From: Xanthobacteraceae bacterium
GTDB taxonomy: Bacteria > Pseudomonadota > Alphaproteobacteria > Rhizobiales > Xanthobacteraceae
Reading direction: 5' to 3'
Assembly: GCA_030038995.1 (NCBI GenBank)
Contig: JASHQS010000185.1
Span: 1 to 35,173 of the forward strand
DNA: 35,173 bases
In this document: piece after piece, positions 16,361-25,794 of the stretch
Numbering within the stretch: the stretch's first letter is position 1
Layout: the number at the start of each line of letters is the position of its first letter
Translations under genes and position numbers: made by a program
Notes under the pieces: generated by a model
The model's database searches: none
The model's input: the letters and a program-made list of their open reading frames with translations, nothing else
Told to the model about the DNA's origin: nothing

Positions 16361-18633
16361 TGCAGATCGGCCTCGATCAAGAGTTTCGGGTTATTTTCGA
16401 GCCGGGCGCGATAGACCTGCATGTTTTCCAAGATGCGCTGCACGTAATAACGCGTTTCCGAGATCGGGATGCGCTCGATCCAGTCCACCGGATCAACCCT
16501 GGGATCGCGCGGATCGCCATATTGCGCGATCCACTGGTTGGCGCGGTGCGGGCCGGCATTGTAGGCGACGAAGGCGAGGATATAGGAGCCGCGATACGCG
16601 TTGATGTCGTCGCCGAGTTCGGCGGTGCCGAGCTCGGCGTTATAGGCGACGTCGCCGAGCAGCCGTTTCTGGTCGAACGGCACCTTGAACTTGCGCGCCG
16701 TATTGCGGCCGGCGCCGGGCGTGACCTGCATCAGGCCGAGCGCGTGCGCGCTGGAGACCACCTTGGTGTTGAAGGCGCTTTCCTGGCGCACGATGGAATA
16801 GACCACGCAGCGCTCGACCTGCGGACCGATCTGCCGGTAATCGGGGATGCCGAAATCGGGGAAGGCGTAGCGCTCGAACGGCAGACCGTGTCCCAGCGCC
16901 GCCTTGCCGATGAGCAGCGTCGCGCGCGCGTCGTTGTGGCGCACCGCGATCTCGGCAAGCGTCGCCAATCCCGGCCCGTCGGTCGATTTGTCGGCGATAT
17001 CGGCGGCCATGCCGGCAACGAGGTCGCGCTCGTCGATGGCGTAGAGGATGTCGAAGGCGCGACCGAGCTCGAGCGGGCGATGCTCGGCCGGCGGCGGCTC
17101 GCGCAGCGTCACCGCGTCGAGATGAAGCTGCGCCCGCGCCAACTGGCCGTAATAGGCGGTCGGAAAGCGCGCCGCGACTTCGTAATAGCCGAGTGCCTCG
17201 CTCGCGCGGCCGAGCGCCTGCGCGGCGCGGCCCTGCCAATAGAACGAGCGCGCCAGCGTGATCGGGTTGGTGACGCCCTCGGCGATGCGGGCGAAATGCG
17301 GCAGCGCCAGTTGCGGCTCGCGCAGGAAGCGCAGCGCGATCCAGCCGGCGGTGAATTGCTGCTCGGCGCGGGCATTCTCGCTGGTTGGCGTCGCCGCACC
17401 GTCGGCGATCGCGTAAGCGGTCTTGAAATCACCGAGGTCGAGCAGTTTGCGCGCGATCAGCCGCCGCTCGATCCACCATTGATCGAGGTCGAGCAGCTTT
17501 TCCTGATCGCGCGGCGCCTCCAGCATCCAACGCGCGGCTTCCTGGATTCTATCGTTGCGGCGCAGCCATTGGATGCGGCTGAACATGTAGCCGGCATCGT
17601 GTTGCGCGGCGGCCGGCACGGCATCAAGGAGCGCCCTGGCATTGCCGGCCTCGTCGTTGACGGCGACGCGTGCCTTGGCGATCGCTTGCTGGGCGGGATC
17701 CAGATGCTGTGCCGCCCGCAGGGCGGCGTCGTTCTCTTCGAGATAAAGACGCCCATCCATGCGGATTTTGTCGTCGGCCGGCGTGATCAGACCGGCGAAG
17801 GTGGTGCGTGCCTGCGCCTCCACCATTTCGGAAAAGCCGTCGAATTGCCAGGCAGTGCGCACGGCGGTGGCGGCGCGGCCGACATCGCCCTTGACCAGAA
17901 GGGCGCGCGCGAGCGCGAAATACCCCTTGGCGCTCAATGGCTCCTGGTTGCGGAAATAGTTGAGCGTGGTCTGGGCATCGACCTGCTGCTGCCACAGCGC
18001 GGCCTCGGCATGGCGGCGCAAAGTGACCAGGCTCGGCCAGGTCGGATTGGCGGCGACGAAGGCGGCGTAACGCGAAAAATCGACGCTGCTGTCATCGCTG
18101 CGCAGTATAACCCATTCGACCAGCTTGCGGGCCAGCGGATCCGAGATGGTGCGCTCGATGTTGGTGGCTTCGTCGGCGCGGTCCTTGTGGACCATGCTGA
18201 TGGCCTGTTTGACCGCCGCGAGATCGAGCGGCGAGGTGGCGGCGCCTTCGGCCGCAGCAAGCGGCGGGCCGGTGCGCACCGGTGCGATGAAGCTCGTGGC
18301 CGGCGGCGGGGTGCCGGCCGGCGCGGCGCTCGACATCCGCGCGGAACCGGCATGCGGCGCGGATGCGGCGGGGGCGGCGGTGCTGCCATTGTGCGCGGTT
18401 GCCGCCGGGTGAGCCTCTTTACGTTTTGCGGTCTCCTTGCTCGCGTTATGTTTTGCGGTCTCCTTGCTGGCTTTGGCCCTTTTTTCGCCTTTGATCGCCG
18501 GACGCGATTTCGGCAACGGCACGTAGTCGCGTTGCGGCGCGGCCCAGGGTGAGCCGGCCCACCAGCCGAGATAAAGCCCGCATGCGGTCAGGACCGCGAT
18601 GAGCCGAGTACCTGTCACCCGTCTATTCTCCAT
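16345..18633 (-). CDS. slt: Soluble lytic murein transglycosylase (GH23)
   Basis: 762-residue exported enzyme that cleaves peptidoglycan between MurNAc and GlcNAc with 1,6-anhydro product formation. An N-terminal signal or anchor segment spans ~10-31 ([22 protein letters not shown]). A Lys/Ala/Pro-rich low-complexity linker with repeated KETAK follows (to ~120), then a long alpha-helical superhelix to ~590, then the catalytic domain. The catalytic Glu is E618 in VRQESAFN, followed by the [10 protein letters not shown] motif and [15 protein letters not shown] 18633 gives [11 protein letters not shown] at 18618, with GGAG upstream, is an alternative. A long open frame on the plus strand over this gene is a codon-bias shadow. 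Confidence 0.92.
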   Translation of the reverse strand: MENRRVTGTRLIAVLTACGLYLGWWAGSPWAAPQRDYVPLPKSRPAIKGEKRAKASKETAKHNASKETAKRKEAHPAATAHNGSTAAPAASAPHAGSARMSSAAPAGTPPPATSFIAPVRTGPPLAAAEGAATSPLDLAAVKQAISMVHKDRADEATNIERTISDPLARKLVEWVILRSDDSSVDFSRYAAFVAANPTWPSLVTLRRHAEAALWQQQVDAQTTLNYFRNQEPLSAKGYFALARALLVKGDVGRAATAVRTAWQFDGFSEMVEAQARTTFAGLITPADDKIRMDGRLYLEENDAALRAAQHLDPAQQAIAKARVAVNDEAGNARALLDAVPAAAQHDAGYMFSRIQWLRRNDRIQEAARWMLEAPRDQEKLLDLDQWWIERRLIARKLLDLGDFKTAYAIADGAATPTSENARAEQQFTAGWIALRFLREPQLALPHFARIAEGVTNPITLARSFYWQGRAAQALGRASEALGYYEVAARFPTAYYGQLARAQLHLDAVTLREPPPAEHRPLELGRAFDILYAIDERDLVAGMAADIADKSTDGPGLATLAEIAVRHNDARATLLIGKAALGHGLPFERYAFPDFGIPDYRQIGPQVERCVVYSIVRQESAFNTKVVSSAHALGLMQVTPGAGRNTARKFKVPFDQKRLLGDVAYNAELGTAELGDDINAYRGSYILAFVAYNAGPHRANQWIAQYGDPRDPRVDPVDWIERIPISETRYYVQRILENMQVYRARLENNPKLLIEADLHRGAS
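18424..18468. repeat. 27-bp tandem repeat in slt linker
   Basis: TTTTGCGGTCTCCTTGCT occurs at 18424-18441 and again at 18451-18468, a period of 27 bp or nine codons. It encodes repeated KETAK units in the linker after the signal segment of the lytic transglycosylase, and may vary in copy number between strains. Confidence 0.7.
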
Positions 18634-18899
18634 GCCGCCACGTGCGGCAGCCGTCTGCCATGGTCAAGATTGACGAAGCCCTAACCGGCGCGGCCGCCGC
18701 ACCGCTCCATCCTACACGAGTCCCTGGGCTTCGCCGCAAAAGCGCAGCCCCCCTCAGCCGCCCCTGCGGCGGAAATCCCCGTCCCGGGCCGCTAGGGTCT
18801 TTTAAGGCTGGTCGGGACCCGATATTTTATTGGCCGGATGGCCGGTCGTATTGCCGCAGGCGCTCTGACCTGCTCGGCCGACCGGTGGAGACCCCTGCC

Positions 18900-19790
18900 A
18901 TGACCGCCAAAACCAGCTTCCGAGGCTCGTTCACCGCGCTTGTGACGCCTTTCAAGAACGGCGGGGTCGATGAAAAGGCCTTTCGCGACCTGGTCAATTG
19001 GCAGATTGCCGAAGGCACCAACGGCCTGGTGCCGGTCGGCACCACCGGCGAGAGTCCGACGCTCTCGCACGAGGAGCACAGGGACGTCGTCGAATGGTGC
19101 ATCGAGGAGGCGCGCGGCCGCGTGCCGGTAATCGCCGGCGCTGGTTCCAATTCGACCAGGGAGGCGATTGCGCTGGCGCAGCATGCCGAAAAGGCCGGCG
19201 CCGACGCCGTGCTGGTGGTCACGCCGTATTACAACAAGCCGACCCAAGAGGGCCTCTATCAGCATTTCAAGGCGGTCAACGACGCTATCGGTATTCCGAT
19301 CATCATCTACAACATCCCGCCGCGCTCGGTGATCGACATGTCGGTCGACACCATGAAGCGGCTGTTCGAGCTGAAAAACATCGCCGGCGTGAAGGACGCC
19401 ACTGGCAGCGTGGTGCGCGCCTCGCAGCAGCGCGCCGCCATGGGCGCGGATTTCAATCAGCTGTCCGGCGACGATGTGCTGGCGCTCGGCTTCATGGCCC
19501 ATGGCGGGCATGGCTGCATCTCCGTCACCGCCAACGTGGCGCCACGGCTGTGCGCCGAATTCCAGGCCGCTTGCCTGAAGGGCGATTTTACGACCGCGCT
19601 GCGATACCAGGACAAGCTGATGCCGCTGCACGCCGCGCTGTTCATCGAAGCCAATCCGGCGCCGGTGAAATACGCGCTGTCGGTGATCGGCCGCTGCGCC
19701 GAGACGGTGCGGCTGCCGATGGTGCCGATCGCGGAAAAAACCAGCGCGGCGGTGCGCGAGGCCATGGTGCATGCCGGGTTGATGAACTGA
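18900..19790 (+). CDS. dapA: 4-hydroxy-tetrahydrodipicolinate synthase
   Basis: 296-residue TIM-barrel enzyme that condenses pyruvate with aspartate semialdehyde, the first step towards diaminopimelate and lysine. The Schiff-base Lys is K165 in AGVKDATGS, the catalytic Tyr is Y137 in [10 protein letters not shown], and the GTTGE motif (47-51) binds pyruvate; R142 in PRS is also conserved. Length is typical. The ATG at 18900 follows GGTGGAG at 8 bases. The 266-bp gap upstream (from slt at 18633) is divergent and should contain promoters for both genes; no clear consensus box is visible. smpB follows 68 bp downstream. Confidence 0.95.
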   Translation: MTAKTSFRGSFTALVTPFKNGGVDEKAFRDLVNWQIAEGTNGLVPVGTTGESPTLSHEEHRDVVEWCIEEARGRVPVIAGAGSNSTREAIALAQHAEKAGADAVLVVTPYYNKPTQEGLYQHFKAVNDAIGIPIIIYNIPPRSVIDMSVDTMKRLFELKNIAGVKDATGSVVRASQQRAAMGADFNQLSGDDVLALGFMAHGGHGCISVTANVAPRLCAEFQAACLKGDFTTALRYQDKLMPLHAALFIEANPAPVKYALSVIGRCAETVRLPMVPIAEKTSAAVREAMVHAGLMN

Positions 19791-19858
19791 CACGCTTGCA
19801 CGCGGCGCATTTATCTTAACGCGCGCGACCTCTTCAAGAAGCCGCTGATACCGAAGCC

Positions 19859-20329
19859 ATGGCCAAAGCGGAACGTAAGCTGCGCGTCGTCGCTGCCAAC
19901 CGCAAGGCCCGCTTCAACTACTTCATCGATGACACGATGGAGGCCGGCCTTGCGCTCACCGGCACCGAGGTCAAATCGCTGCGCCAGGGCAAGGCGACAA
20001 TCGCCGAATCGTATGCCGATGCCCGCGGCGGCGAAATCTGGCTGATCAATTCCAACATCCCCGAATACGTGCAGGCGAACCGCTTCAACCACGCGCCGAA
20101 GCGGCCGCGCAAGCTGTTGCTGCACCGCCGGCAGATCAACAAATTGATCGGCGCCGTCGAGCGCGAAGGCATGACGCTGGTTCCGTTAAAGCTCTATTTC
20201 AACGAAAAAGGCCGCGCCAAGGTCGAGCTGGCGCTGGCCCGCGGCAAGAAACTCTACGACAAGCGCGAGACCGAGAAGAAGCGCTCATGGGAGCGCGAGC
20301 GCGGCCGGCTGATGCGGCAGAAGGGGTAA
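19859..20329 (+). CDS. smpB: SsrA-binding protein SmpB
   Basis: 156-residue partner of tmRNA in trans-translation, the rescue of stalled ribosomes. It shows the family opening ([29 protein letters not shown]), the central INSNIPEY and [17 protein letters not shown] segments, and the basic C-terminal tail ending [11 protein letters not shown], which enters the mRNA channel. The length is usual. The ATG at 19859 gives the standard MAKAERK start. The VOC gene begins 4 bp after its stop, suggesting co-transcription. The tmRNA gene itself is not in this window. Confidence 0.96.
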   Translation: MAKAERKLRVVAANRKARFNYFIDDTMEAGLALTGTEVKSLRQGKATIAESYADARGGEIWLINSNIPEYVQANRFNHAPKRPRKLLLHRRQINKLIGAVEREGMTLVPLKLYFNEKGRAKVELALARGKKLYDKRETEKKRSWERERGRLMRQKG

Positions 20330-20333
20330 GGAC

Positions 20334-20726
20334 ATGGTGCCGACCAGACTCGATCACTGCGTCATTCACGTCACCGACTGGGAGCGCTCCAACGCCTTCT
20401 ACACGGCGGTGCTGGGAGCCGAACTCATTGCGCGGCCGGTGGGCTACGCCTACCGGTTCGGCGACCTGCAGCTCAACGTGCACGGGCCGGGTGTTGCGCC
20501 TGTCGAAGTGGCGCGGCTGCCGGTGGCGCCGGGGAACAGCGATCTGTGCTTCGAATGGCAGGGACCGATCGCCGACGCCATTGCCCATTTGCAGCGCTGC
20601 GGCGTCGCCATCGAGCGCGGGCCGCTGCAGCGCTTCGGCGCCAAGGGCCCCGGCACCAGCGTCTATTTTCGCGATCCGGACGGCTCGCTGATGGAATTTA
20701 TGTCGTATGACGGACGCCAGAGGTGA
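20334..20726 (+). CDS. VOC (glyoxalase/bleomycin-resistance fold) protein
   Basis: 130-residue single VOC domain made of two beta-alpha-beta-beta-beta modules. Candidate metal ligands are H8 in LDHCVIHV and the Glu in SLMEFMS near residue 120. YFRDPDGSLMEF is the family's usual C-terminal motif. Such proteins are metal-dependent lyases, dioxygenases or resistance proteins; the substrate here is unknown. GGGGTAAGG before the ATG is a good ribosome-binding site, overlapping the smpB stop. It converges with the uracil-DNA glycosylase gene. Confidence 0.87.
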   Translation: MVPTRLDHCVIHVTDWERSNAFYTAVLGAELIARPVGYAYRFGDLQLNVHGPGVAPVEVARLPVAPGNSDLCFEWQGPIADAIAHLQRCGVAIERGPLQRFGAKGPGTSVYFRDPDGSLMEFMSYDGRQR

Positions 20727-20737
20727 GCCAAGCGCCG

Positions 20738-21418
20738 CTATGGTCGCGATGCCGGCGCCGCAGCGGCCAAGGCGCGATCCGCTTCCAGGTGCTTGCGCAC
20801 ATTGGCAATAACTGCACGAAACATTTCCGGCGTCAGCACGCCCGTGTTGGTGTTGTAGCGCGAGCAGTGATAGCTGTCGAACAGCGCGAGCGCGCCGACG
20901 TGGTGCACGCGGCCGTGCCCGAACGGATAATCCGCGCGCCGCGCGCCGCACGCCAGGACGAAGCTCTCGTGCGCGATGCGGCCGAGCGCCAGCACGGCGG
21001 CAAGACGCGGCATTTCCTTGAGCGTGGCGGCGAGAAACGGCCGGCAGGTGGCGATTTCCTCGGGCGTCGGTTTGTTTTCCGGCGGCACGCAGCGCACCGC
21101 GTTGGTGATGCGGCAGTCGACGAGCGTGAGGCCGTCATCGGCGCGCGCCGCGTAATTTCCCGCGGCGAAGCCGAGTCGCTTGAGCGTGCCGTAGAGCAGA
21201 TCGCCGGCGTAATCCCCCGTAAACGGCCGGCCGGTGCGGTTGGCGCCGCGCAAACCCGGCGCCAGCCCGACGATCAGCAGGCGGGCATCGCGCGGCCCGA
21301 ACGAATCGACCGGGGCGTTGAACCAGTCGGGCTCTTGCGCGCGCCAGGTTTTGCGCAGCGCGACGAGGCGAGGGCAGCGCGGACAATTGCGGCCGGGCAC
21401 GCCGCTTCGTTGCGGCAT
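20738..21418 (-). CDS. Uracil-DNA glycosylase, family 5-like (UDGb, Fe-S)
   Basis: 226-residue base-excision repair enzyme that removes uracil or deaminated bases from DNA. The four cysteines expected for a 4Fe-4S cluster are C12, C15, C110 and C125. Motif 1 is GLAPGLRGANRTGRPFTGD (51-69), lacking the acidic residue of family 4, which is why family 5 is favoured. The second motif is SYHCSRYNTNTG with H184; the usual Pro after His is Cys here. The start at 21418 follows CGGAG. It is 19 bp downstream of the NYN-domain gene on the same strand, so the two likely form an operon. Confidence 0.88.
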   Translation of the reverse strand: MPQRSGVPGRNCPRCPRLVALRKTWRAQEPDWFNAPVDSFGPRDARLLIVGLAPGLRGANRTGRPFTGDYAGDLLYGTLKRLGFAAGNYAARADDGLTLVDCRITNAVRCVPPENKPTPEEIATCRPFLAATLKEMPRLAAVLALGRIAHESFVLACGARRADYPFGHGRVHHVGALALFDSYHCSRYNTNTGVLTPEMFRAVIANVRKHLEADRALAAAAPASRP

Positions 21419-21437
21419 TGCCGCGCTCCGAAAGCCG

Positions 21438-22082
21438 CTAGTCCTCCTCGAACTCGTCGTCGATTTCGACACGCTGCGCGGTCGGGCTGCGCTGCAAGAA
21501 TTGCGGCGTGTGGCGCGGCTCGCGACCTTCACGCGGCTCCCGCACCGGCCGCTCCGAAGGATCGCGGCCGATCTTGCTCTGCAGCTCGACGATGTCGACG
21601 AACTGGTCGGCCTGCCGGCGCAGTTCGTCGGCCACCATCGGCGGCTGCGTCGAAACGGTCGAGACCACGACGACGCGCACGCCGCGCCGCTGCATCGCCT
21701 CGACCAGGGAGCGAAAATCGCCGTCGCCGGAGAACAGCACCATCTGGTCGATATGCGGCGCGATCTCCATGGCGTCGACCGCAAGCTCGATGTCCATGTT
21801 GCCCTTGACCTTGCGCCGGCCGGTCTGGTCGACGAATTCCTTGGTCGCCTTGGTGACCACGGTGTAGCCGTTATAGTCGAGCCAATCGATCAGCGGCCGG
21901 ATCGAGGAATATTCCTGATCCTCGATCACCGCGGTGTAATAGAAGGCGCGTAACAGATAGCCGCGCGATTGGAACTCGCGCAGCAGCCGCTTGTAATCGA
22001 TATCGAAGCCGAGCGATTTCGCCGTGGCGTAAAGATTTGCTCCATCAATGAAGAGCGCGATTTTTTCGACTTGTGCCGACAT
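21438..22082 (-). CDS. NYN/PIN-like domain protein (LabA/DUF88 family)
   Basis: 214-residue protein with an N-terminal NYN domain: FIDGANLY (D13), NMDIELAVDAM (D97, D103) and LFSGDGDFRSL (D120, D122) supply the acidic metal-binding cluster of a PIN-like ribonuclease fold. The C-terminal ~45 residues are Arg/Glu/Pro rich and likely disordered, ending in EIDDEFEED. It is probably an RNase or RNA-binding protein; the target is unknown. The ATG at 22082 is preceded by GAGAG. The frame stays open for over a kilobase upstream, but that part is not protein-like. The uracil-DNA glycosylase gene follows. Confidence 0.88.
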   Translation of the reverse strand: MSAQVEKIALFIDGANLYATAKSLGFDIDYKRLLREFQSRGYLLRAFYYTAVIEDQEYSSIRPLIDWLDYNGYTVVTKATKEFVDQTGRRKVKGNMDIELAVDAMEIAPHIDQMVLFSGDGDFRSLVEAMQRRGVRVVVVSTVSTQPPMVADELRRQADQFVDIVELQSKIGRDPSERPVREPREGREPRHTPQFLQRSPTAQRVEIDDEFEED

Positions 22083-22518
22083 GGGTTCTCTCGTGAGCGT
22101 CTGTTGGATAAACCGGACCGGCCGCAAGGCAATCGGCCGTCCCGGCGCTTTGTTAAAACAGTTTTGCCGTCGTCCGAAACATTCGACGTGCGCGATACTG
22201 CCGCAAGCACCGCAAGGGTATTTGGCAAGCGCCGCGCTCGCAAGTGGCGTGTTGCGGGCGCCGGCGCAATGCAGCACTGCGGCACGCCGTCGCGGCGACG
22301 CGCAGCGACAATTCGCATGTTCCGGTCCGGGCTGGCCGGGGATTTTGCGAGGCTTGGATCGCGGCGGCGCCGGCCATGCCGCGCGGCCCAAGGAAAACGC
22401 TGCCGGCTCTTGCCTTTGGCGTCCCTTGACGATACTTAGAGGCGCCAATCGGGCAACTTGCATTTGCAGCGGAACCGCACGGGACCCCTGCCGAGCGCCG
22501 ACCAGGAGTTGAAGCCAC
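22083..22518. other. Divergent intergenic region, no gene seen
   Basis: 436 bp between the NYN gene (-) and rpoZ (+). Frames across it are open only through GC bias and show no recognisable protein. It should hold the promoters of both transcripts. A TTGACG box occurs at 22426-22431, but no matching -10 box is evident. Confidence 0.5.
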
Positions 22519-22926
22519 ATGGCCCGCGTGACCGTCGAAGATTGCATCGACAAGGTCGAGAATCGCTTCGAACTCGTCCTGCTGGCCGCGCACCGCGCCC
22601 GCATGATCTCCTCCGGCTCGCAGATTGCAGTCGAGCGGGACAAAGACAAGAACCCGGTGGTGGCGCTGCGCGAGATCGCCGAAAAGGCGCTTTCGCCCGG
22701 CGACCTCAAGGAGGAACTCGTCCATTCGCTGCAGAAATACGTCGAAGTGGACGAGCCGGAGCCCGAGACCATGCCGTTGATCGGCGCGCCCGGCACCGGC
22801 GTCGATGCCGACGACACCGAGGTCACGACCGAGCGGATGAGCGAAGAGGAGCTGCTCAAAGGTCTCGAAGGCTTGACGCCGCCGGAAAGCGAGCCGGAGC
22901 CCGATCCGATCGACGACGAGGAATAG
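22519..22926 (+). CDS. rpoZ: RNA polymerase omega subunit
   Basis: 135-residue small subunit that helps assemble and stabilise RNA polymerase and forms part of a ppGpp site in proteobacteria. The family start [28 protein letters not shown] and the [11 protein letters not shown] segment are diagnostic. The C-terminal ~60 residues are acidic and Pro/Glu-rich, as usual in alphaproteobacteria. AGGAG lies about 11 bases before the ATG. The (p)ppGpp synthetase gene follows after 259 bp, a conserved pairing. Confidence 0.95.
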   Translation: MARVTVEDCIDKVENRFELVLLAAHRARMISSGSQIAVERDKDKNPVVALREIAEKALSPGDLKEELVHSLQKYVEVDEPEPETMPLIGAPGTGVDADDTEVTTERMSEEELLKGLEGLTPPESEPEPDPIDDEE

Positions 22927-23185
22927 AGCACGGCAACCGGGCGGCGCCTCGGCCGCCGAATCATTAACGAAATTCCGCCACTGTGAACGCGCTCGGCGCT
23001 CGGCGCGCGGACCCGCGGCCGCGCCGGCGCGACGGCCGTGCGCGTCTTGTGGCACGAGCGGCGCTTCATGATATTGTGATCTGAAGCGCCGCAGACGCGG
23101 CCGGCACGAGCGCCGACGCGGGATGCGCCGGTGCCCGTCGGCCAGGCGCTGAGCAACCGCCAGGGGACCGCCGAAGGCCACTGCC

Positions 23186-25531
23186 ATGCCGCACTCGCCC
23201 GTGGATCTGCCGCCGGAGCAGACTGATCCCTCGCTGGGAGTGGCGGTGGCGCAGGCCCCGGAGCTGGTGCCACAGGCCGGCCAAACGCCGCTGCGGTCGC
23301 CAGCACCGGCGACCTCCGCACGCAAGCCGCAGTTGACGCGGCAATACGAGCTGATCGAGCGCGTCAAGCAGTACAATCCCAAGGCCAACGAGGACTTGCT
23401 CAACCGCGCCTACGTCTACGCCATGCGCGCGCACGGCGAGCAGAAGCGTGCCTCCGGCGATCCCTATATCTCGCACCCGCTGCAGGTCGCGGCGATCCTC
23501 ACCGAGCTCAAGCTCGACGATGCCACCATCGCCGCTGCGCTCTTGCACGACACGATCGAGGATACCGAAGCGACCCGGGCCGAGATCGATCGCCTGTTCG
23601 GCCACGACATCGGCGTCCTGGTCGACGGGCTGACCAAGCTGAAACGGCTCGACCTGGTATCGAAGGAGGCCAAGCAGGCAGAAAACCTGCGCAAGCTCCT
23701 GCTCGCCATCGCCGATGACGTGCGGGTGCTGCTCATCAAGCTCGCCGACCGGCTGCACAACATGCGCACGCTCGGCCATCGGCCGCCGGAGGCGCGGCGC
23801 CGCACCGCGCAGGAGACGCTCGACATCTACGCGCCGCTCGCCGGACGCATGGGCATGCAGCAGATGCGCGAGGAGCTCGAGGATCTGGCGTTCCGCGAGC
23901 TTGATCCCGAGGCCCACAGGGTGATCACCGAGCGGCTCGAGGCGCTCGCCGAGCGCTCGCGCCGCTGGATTGCCGAAATCGAGCAGCAGCTCGCGAAAAA
24001 ACTTGCCGACCAGGGCATCGCGGCCGAGGTTACCGGGCGGCGCAAGCGCGCCTATTCGATCTGGCGCAAGATGGAGCGCAAGGCGGTCGGCTTCGAGCAG
24101 CTCTCCGACGTTCTCGGCTTCCGCGTCGTCGTCGGCACCGCGGCCGAGTGCTACCAGGCGCTCGGCATCGTGCATACCAGTTGGCCGGTCGTGCCCGGCC
24201 GGTTCAAGGATTACATCTCGACGCCCAAACAGAACGACTACCGCTCGATCCACTCCACGGTGATCGGCCCCGGCAAGCAGCGCGTCGAACTGCAAATCCG
24301 CACCCGCGAGATGCAACAGATCGCCGAATACGGCATTGCCGCGCATGCGCTCTACAAGGACGCCCTCGGTTCGCCGACCGAGATGCTGTCGCGCGAGTCG
24401 AACGCCTATGCTTGGCTGCGACGAACCATCGAGCTGTTGGCCGAGGGTTCGAACCCGGAAGAGTTCCTCGAACACACCAAACTCGAACTGTTCCACGACC
24501 AGGTGTTCTGCTTCACGCCGAAGGGCAAGCTGATCGCGCTGCCGCGCCGCGCCACGCCGATCGATTTCGCCTACGCGGTGCACACCGATGTCGGCAACAT
24601 GGCGATCGGCGCCAAGATCAACGGCAAGATCGGCCCGCTGGTTTCGCCGCTGCAGAACGGCGACGAGGTGCAGATCCTGACCTCGTCCGCACAAGTTGCG
24701 CCGCCGGCGGCCTGGGAATCGATCGTGGTCACCGGCAAGGCGCGCGCCGCCATCCGCCGCGCCACGCGCGAGGCAGTGCGCAGCCAATACTCGGCGTTCG
24801 GCCGACGGCTGGTCGAGCGGCTCTGCCAGCGCGCCAAGATCGCCTATTCGGACGAGCAGCTCGAAGGCGCCTTGCCACGGCTCGCCCGCGCCTCGATCGA
24901 CGACGTGATGGCGGCGGTCGGGCGCAGCGAAATGCGCGCCGCCGACGTGGTGCGCGCCATGTACCCGGACTACAAGGACGAACGCGTGACGCCGGCCGTG
25001 GCGAAAGCGGAAACCGGCTGGTTCGGCTTCAAGCGCGCCAAGGCGGTGAAGTTCAGGCTGCCGGGCGGTGGCGGCGCCGGCGCGATCCCGATCCGTGGCA
25101 TCAACACCGATCTGCCGGTGCGCTTTGCGCCCAACGGCGGCGCCGTGCCGGGCGACCGCATCGTCGGCATCATGACACCGGGCGAAGGCATCACCATCTA
25201 CCCGATCCAGTCGCCGGCGCTCAAAGAGTTCGAGGATCAGCCGGAACGCTGGGTCGACCTGCGCTGGGATATCGACGAGAAGGCGCCGCAGCGTTTTCCG
25301 GCGCGCCTTGCGGTGCACTCGGTCAACGAGCCGGGCACGCTCGCGCAGATCGCGCAAGTCATCGCCGAGCACGATGGCAATATCGACAATGTCAAGATGA
25401 CGCGCCAGTCGCCGGATTTCACCGAGCTGACCATCGATCTGGAGGTCTATAACCTTAAGCACCTCACCTCGATCATCGCGCAACTGCGGGCGAAGAAGGT
25501 GGTCGCCGATGCCGAGCGGGTGGACGGCTGA
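23186..25531 (+). CDS. rsh: Bifunctional (p)ppGpp synthetase/hydrolase (RelA/SpoT homologue)
   Basis: 781-residue stringent-response enzyme. The N-terminal HD hydrolase has H97 (ISHPLQV) and the HD pair at 121-122 in LLHDTIED. The synthetase domain has RRKRAYSIWRKM, DVLGFRVVV and VELQIRT. Its signature RFKD (~339-342) is the RXKD form found in bifunctional Rsh/SpoT enzymes, not the EXDD of synthetase-only RelA. TGS (~435-500) and C-terminal ACT (~705-775) domains follow. All hydrolase residues needed are present, so it should both make and degrade (p)ppGpp. The ~50-residue N-terminal extension is Pro/Ala rich. ATG 23186 follows GAAGG. Confidence 0.95.
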   Translation: MPHSPVDLPPEQTDPSLGVAVAQAPELVPQAGQTPLRSPAPATSARKPQLTRQYELIERVKQYNPKANEDLLNRAYVYAMRAHGEQKRASGDPYISHPLQVAAILTELKLDDATIAAALLHDTIEDTEATRAEIDRLFGHDIGVLVDGLTKLKRLDLVSKEAKQAENLRKLLLAIADDVRVLLIKLADRLHNMRTLGHRPPEARRRTAQETLDIYAPLAGRMGMQQMREELEDLAFRELDPEAHRVITERLEALAERSRRWIAEIEQQLAKKLADQGIAAEVTGRRKRAYSIWRKMERKAVGFEQLSDVLGFRVVVGTAAECYQALGIVHTSWPVVPGRFKDYISTPKQNDYRSIHSTVIGPGKQRVELQIRTREMQQIAEYGIAAHALYKDALGSPTEMLSRESNAYAWLRRTIELLAEGSNPEEFLEHTKLELFHDQVFCFTPKGKLIALPRRATPIDFAYAVHTDVGNMAIGAKINGKIGPLVSPLQNGDEVQILTSSAQVAPPAAWESIVVTGKARAAIRRATREAVRSQYSAFGRRLVERLCQRAKIAYSDEQLEGALPRLARASIDDVMAAVGRSEMRAADVVRAMYPDYKDERVTPAVAKAETGWFGFKRAKAVKFRLPGGGGAGAIPIRGINTDLPVRFAPNGGAVPGDRIVGIMTPGEGITIYPIQSPALKEFEDQPERWVDLRWDIDEKAPQRFPARLAVHSVNEPGTLAQIAQVIAEHDGNIDNVKMTRQSPDFTELTIDLEVYNLKHLTSIIAQLRAKKVVADAERVDG

Positions 25532-25539
25532 CCGATTGG

Positions 25540-25776
25540 ATGTGGACTGCATTGGAGGAACTGACGCAGATGATCCAAGTCGTCCCATTGCCGCCGGAGG
25601 CGGCTGACGTCTATGGATCGATTCGTGCAGAGTTGACCGCCGGAGGCAGGTCGATCGGCGGCAACGAGCTTTGGATCGCGGCACACGCGAGATTGCGGAA
25701 CCTTGTCTTGGTAACAAACAACGAGCGCGAATTTCGACGCGTGCCTGATCTGAAAATCGAGAATTGGATCAAATAG
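25540..25776 (+). pseudogene. Truncated VapC-type PIN toxin (C-terminal half)
   Basis: 78 residues matching only the C-terminal part of VapC ribonuclease toxins: VVPLPPEAADVYGSIRAEL, GGNELWIAAHA, LVTNNEREFRRVPDLKIENW. The first ~60-85 residues, with the initial catalytic Asp motif (usually LLDTN), are absent. The usual Asp in GANDLLIAAHA is Glu here. No antitoxin gene is next to it. The fragment begins 8 bp after the rsh stop and pdxJ starts 18 bp after it, so it sits inside the operon. It is almost surely inactive as a toxin; ATG 25540 could still be translated. Confidence 0.8.
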
Positions 25777-25794
25777 GCCAGGCGTCCGATTGCC

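Noticed and set aside
16075-18552. Long plus-strand open frame antisense to slt
   Set aside because: It is opposite a gene with clear signal segment, GH23 motifs and correct length; the translation is Arg/Gly/Asp-rich and domain-free. Only its first TPR-like part (16198-16360) was kept as a remnant.
18642-18899. N-terminal extension of dapA
   Set aside because: The open frame continues upstream, but the family starts at [18 protein letters not shown] and GGTGGAG precedes ATG 18900.
22153-23403. Minus-strand open frame across the rpoZ region
   Set aside because: Antisense to rpoZ and the rsh start, with no protein-like sequence. The upstream extension of the NYN gene was rejected for the same reason.
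23066-25717. Long minus-strand open frame antisense to rsh
   Set aside because: Shadow of third-position GC bias in rsh; no recognisable domain.
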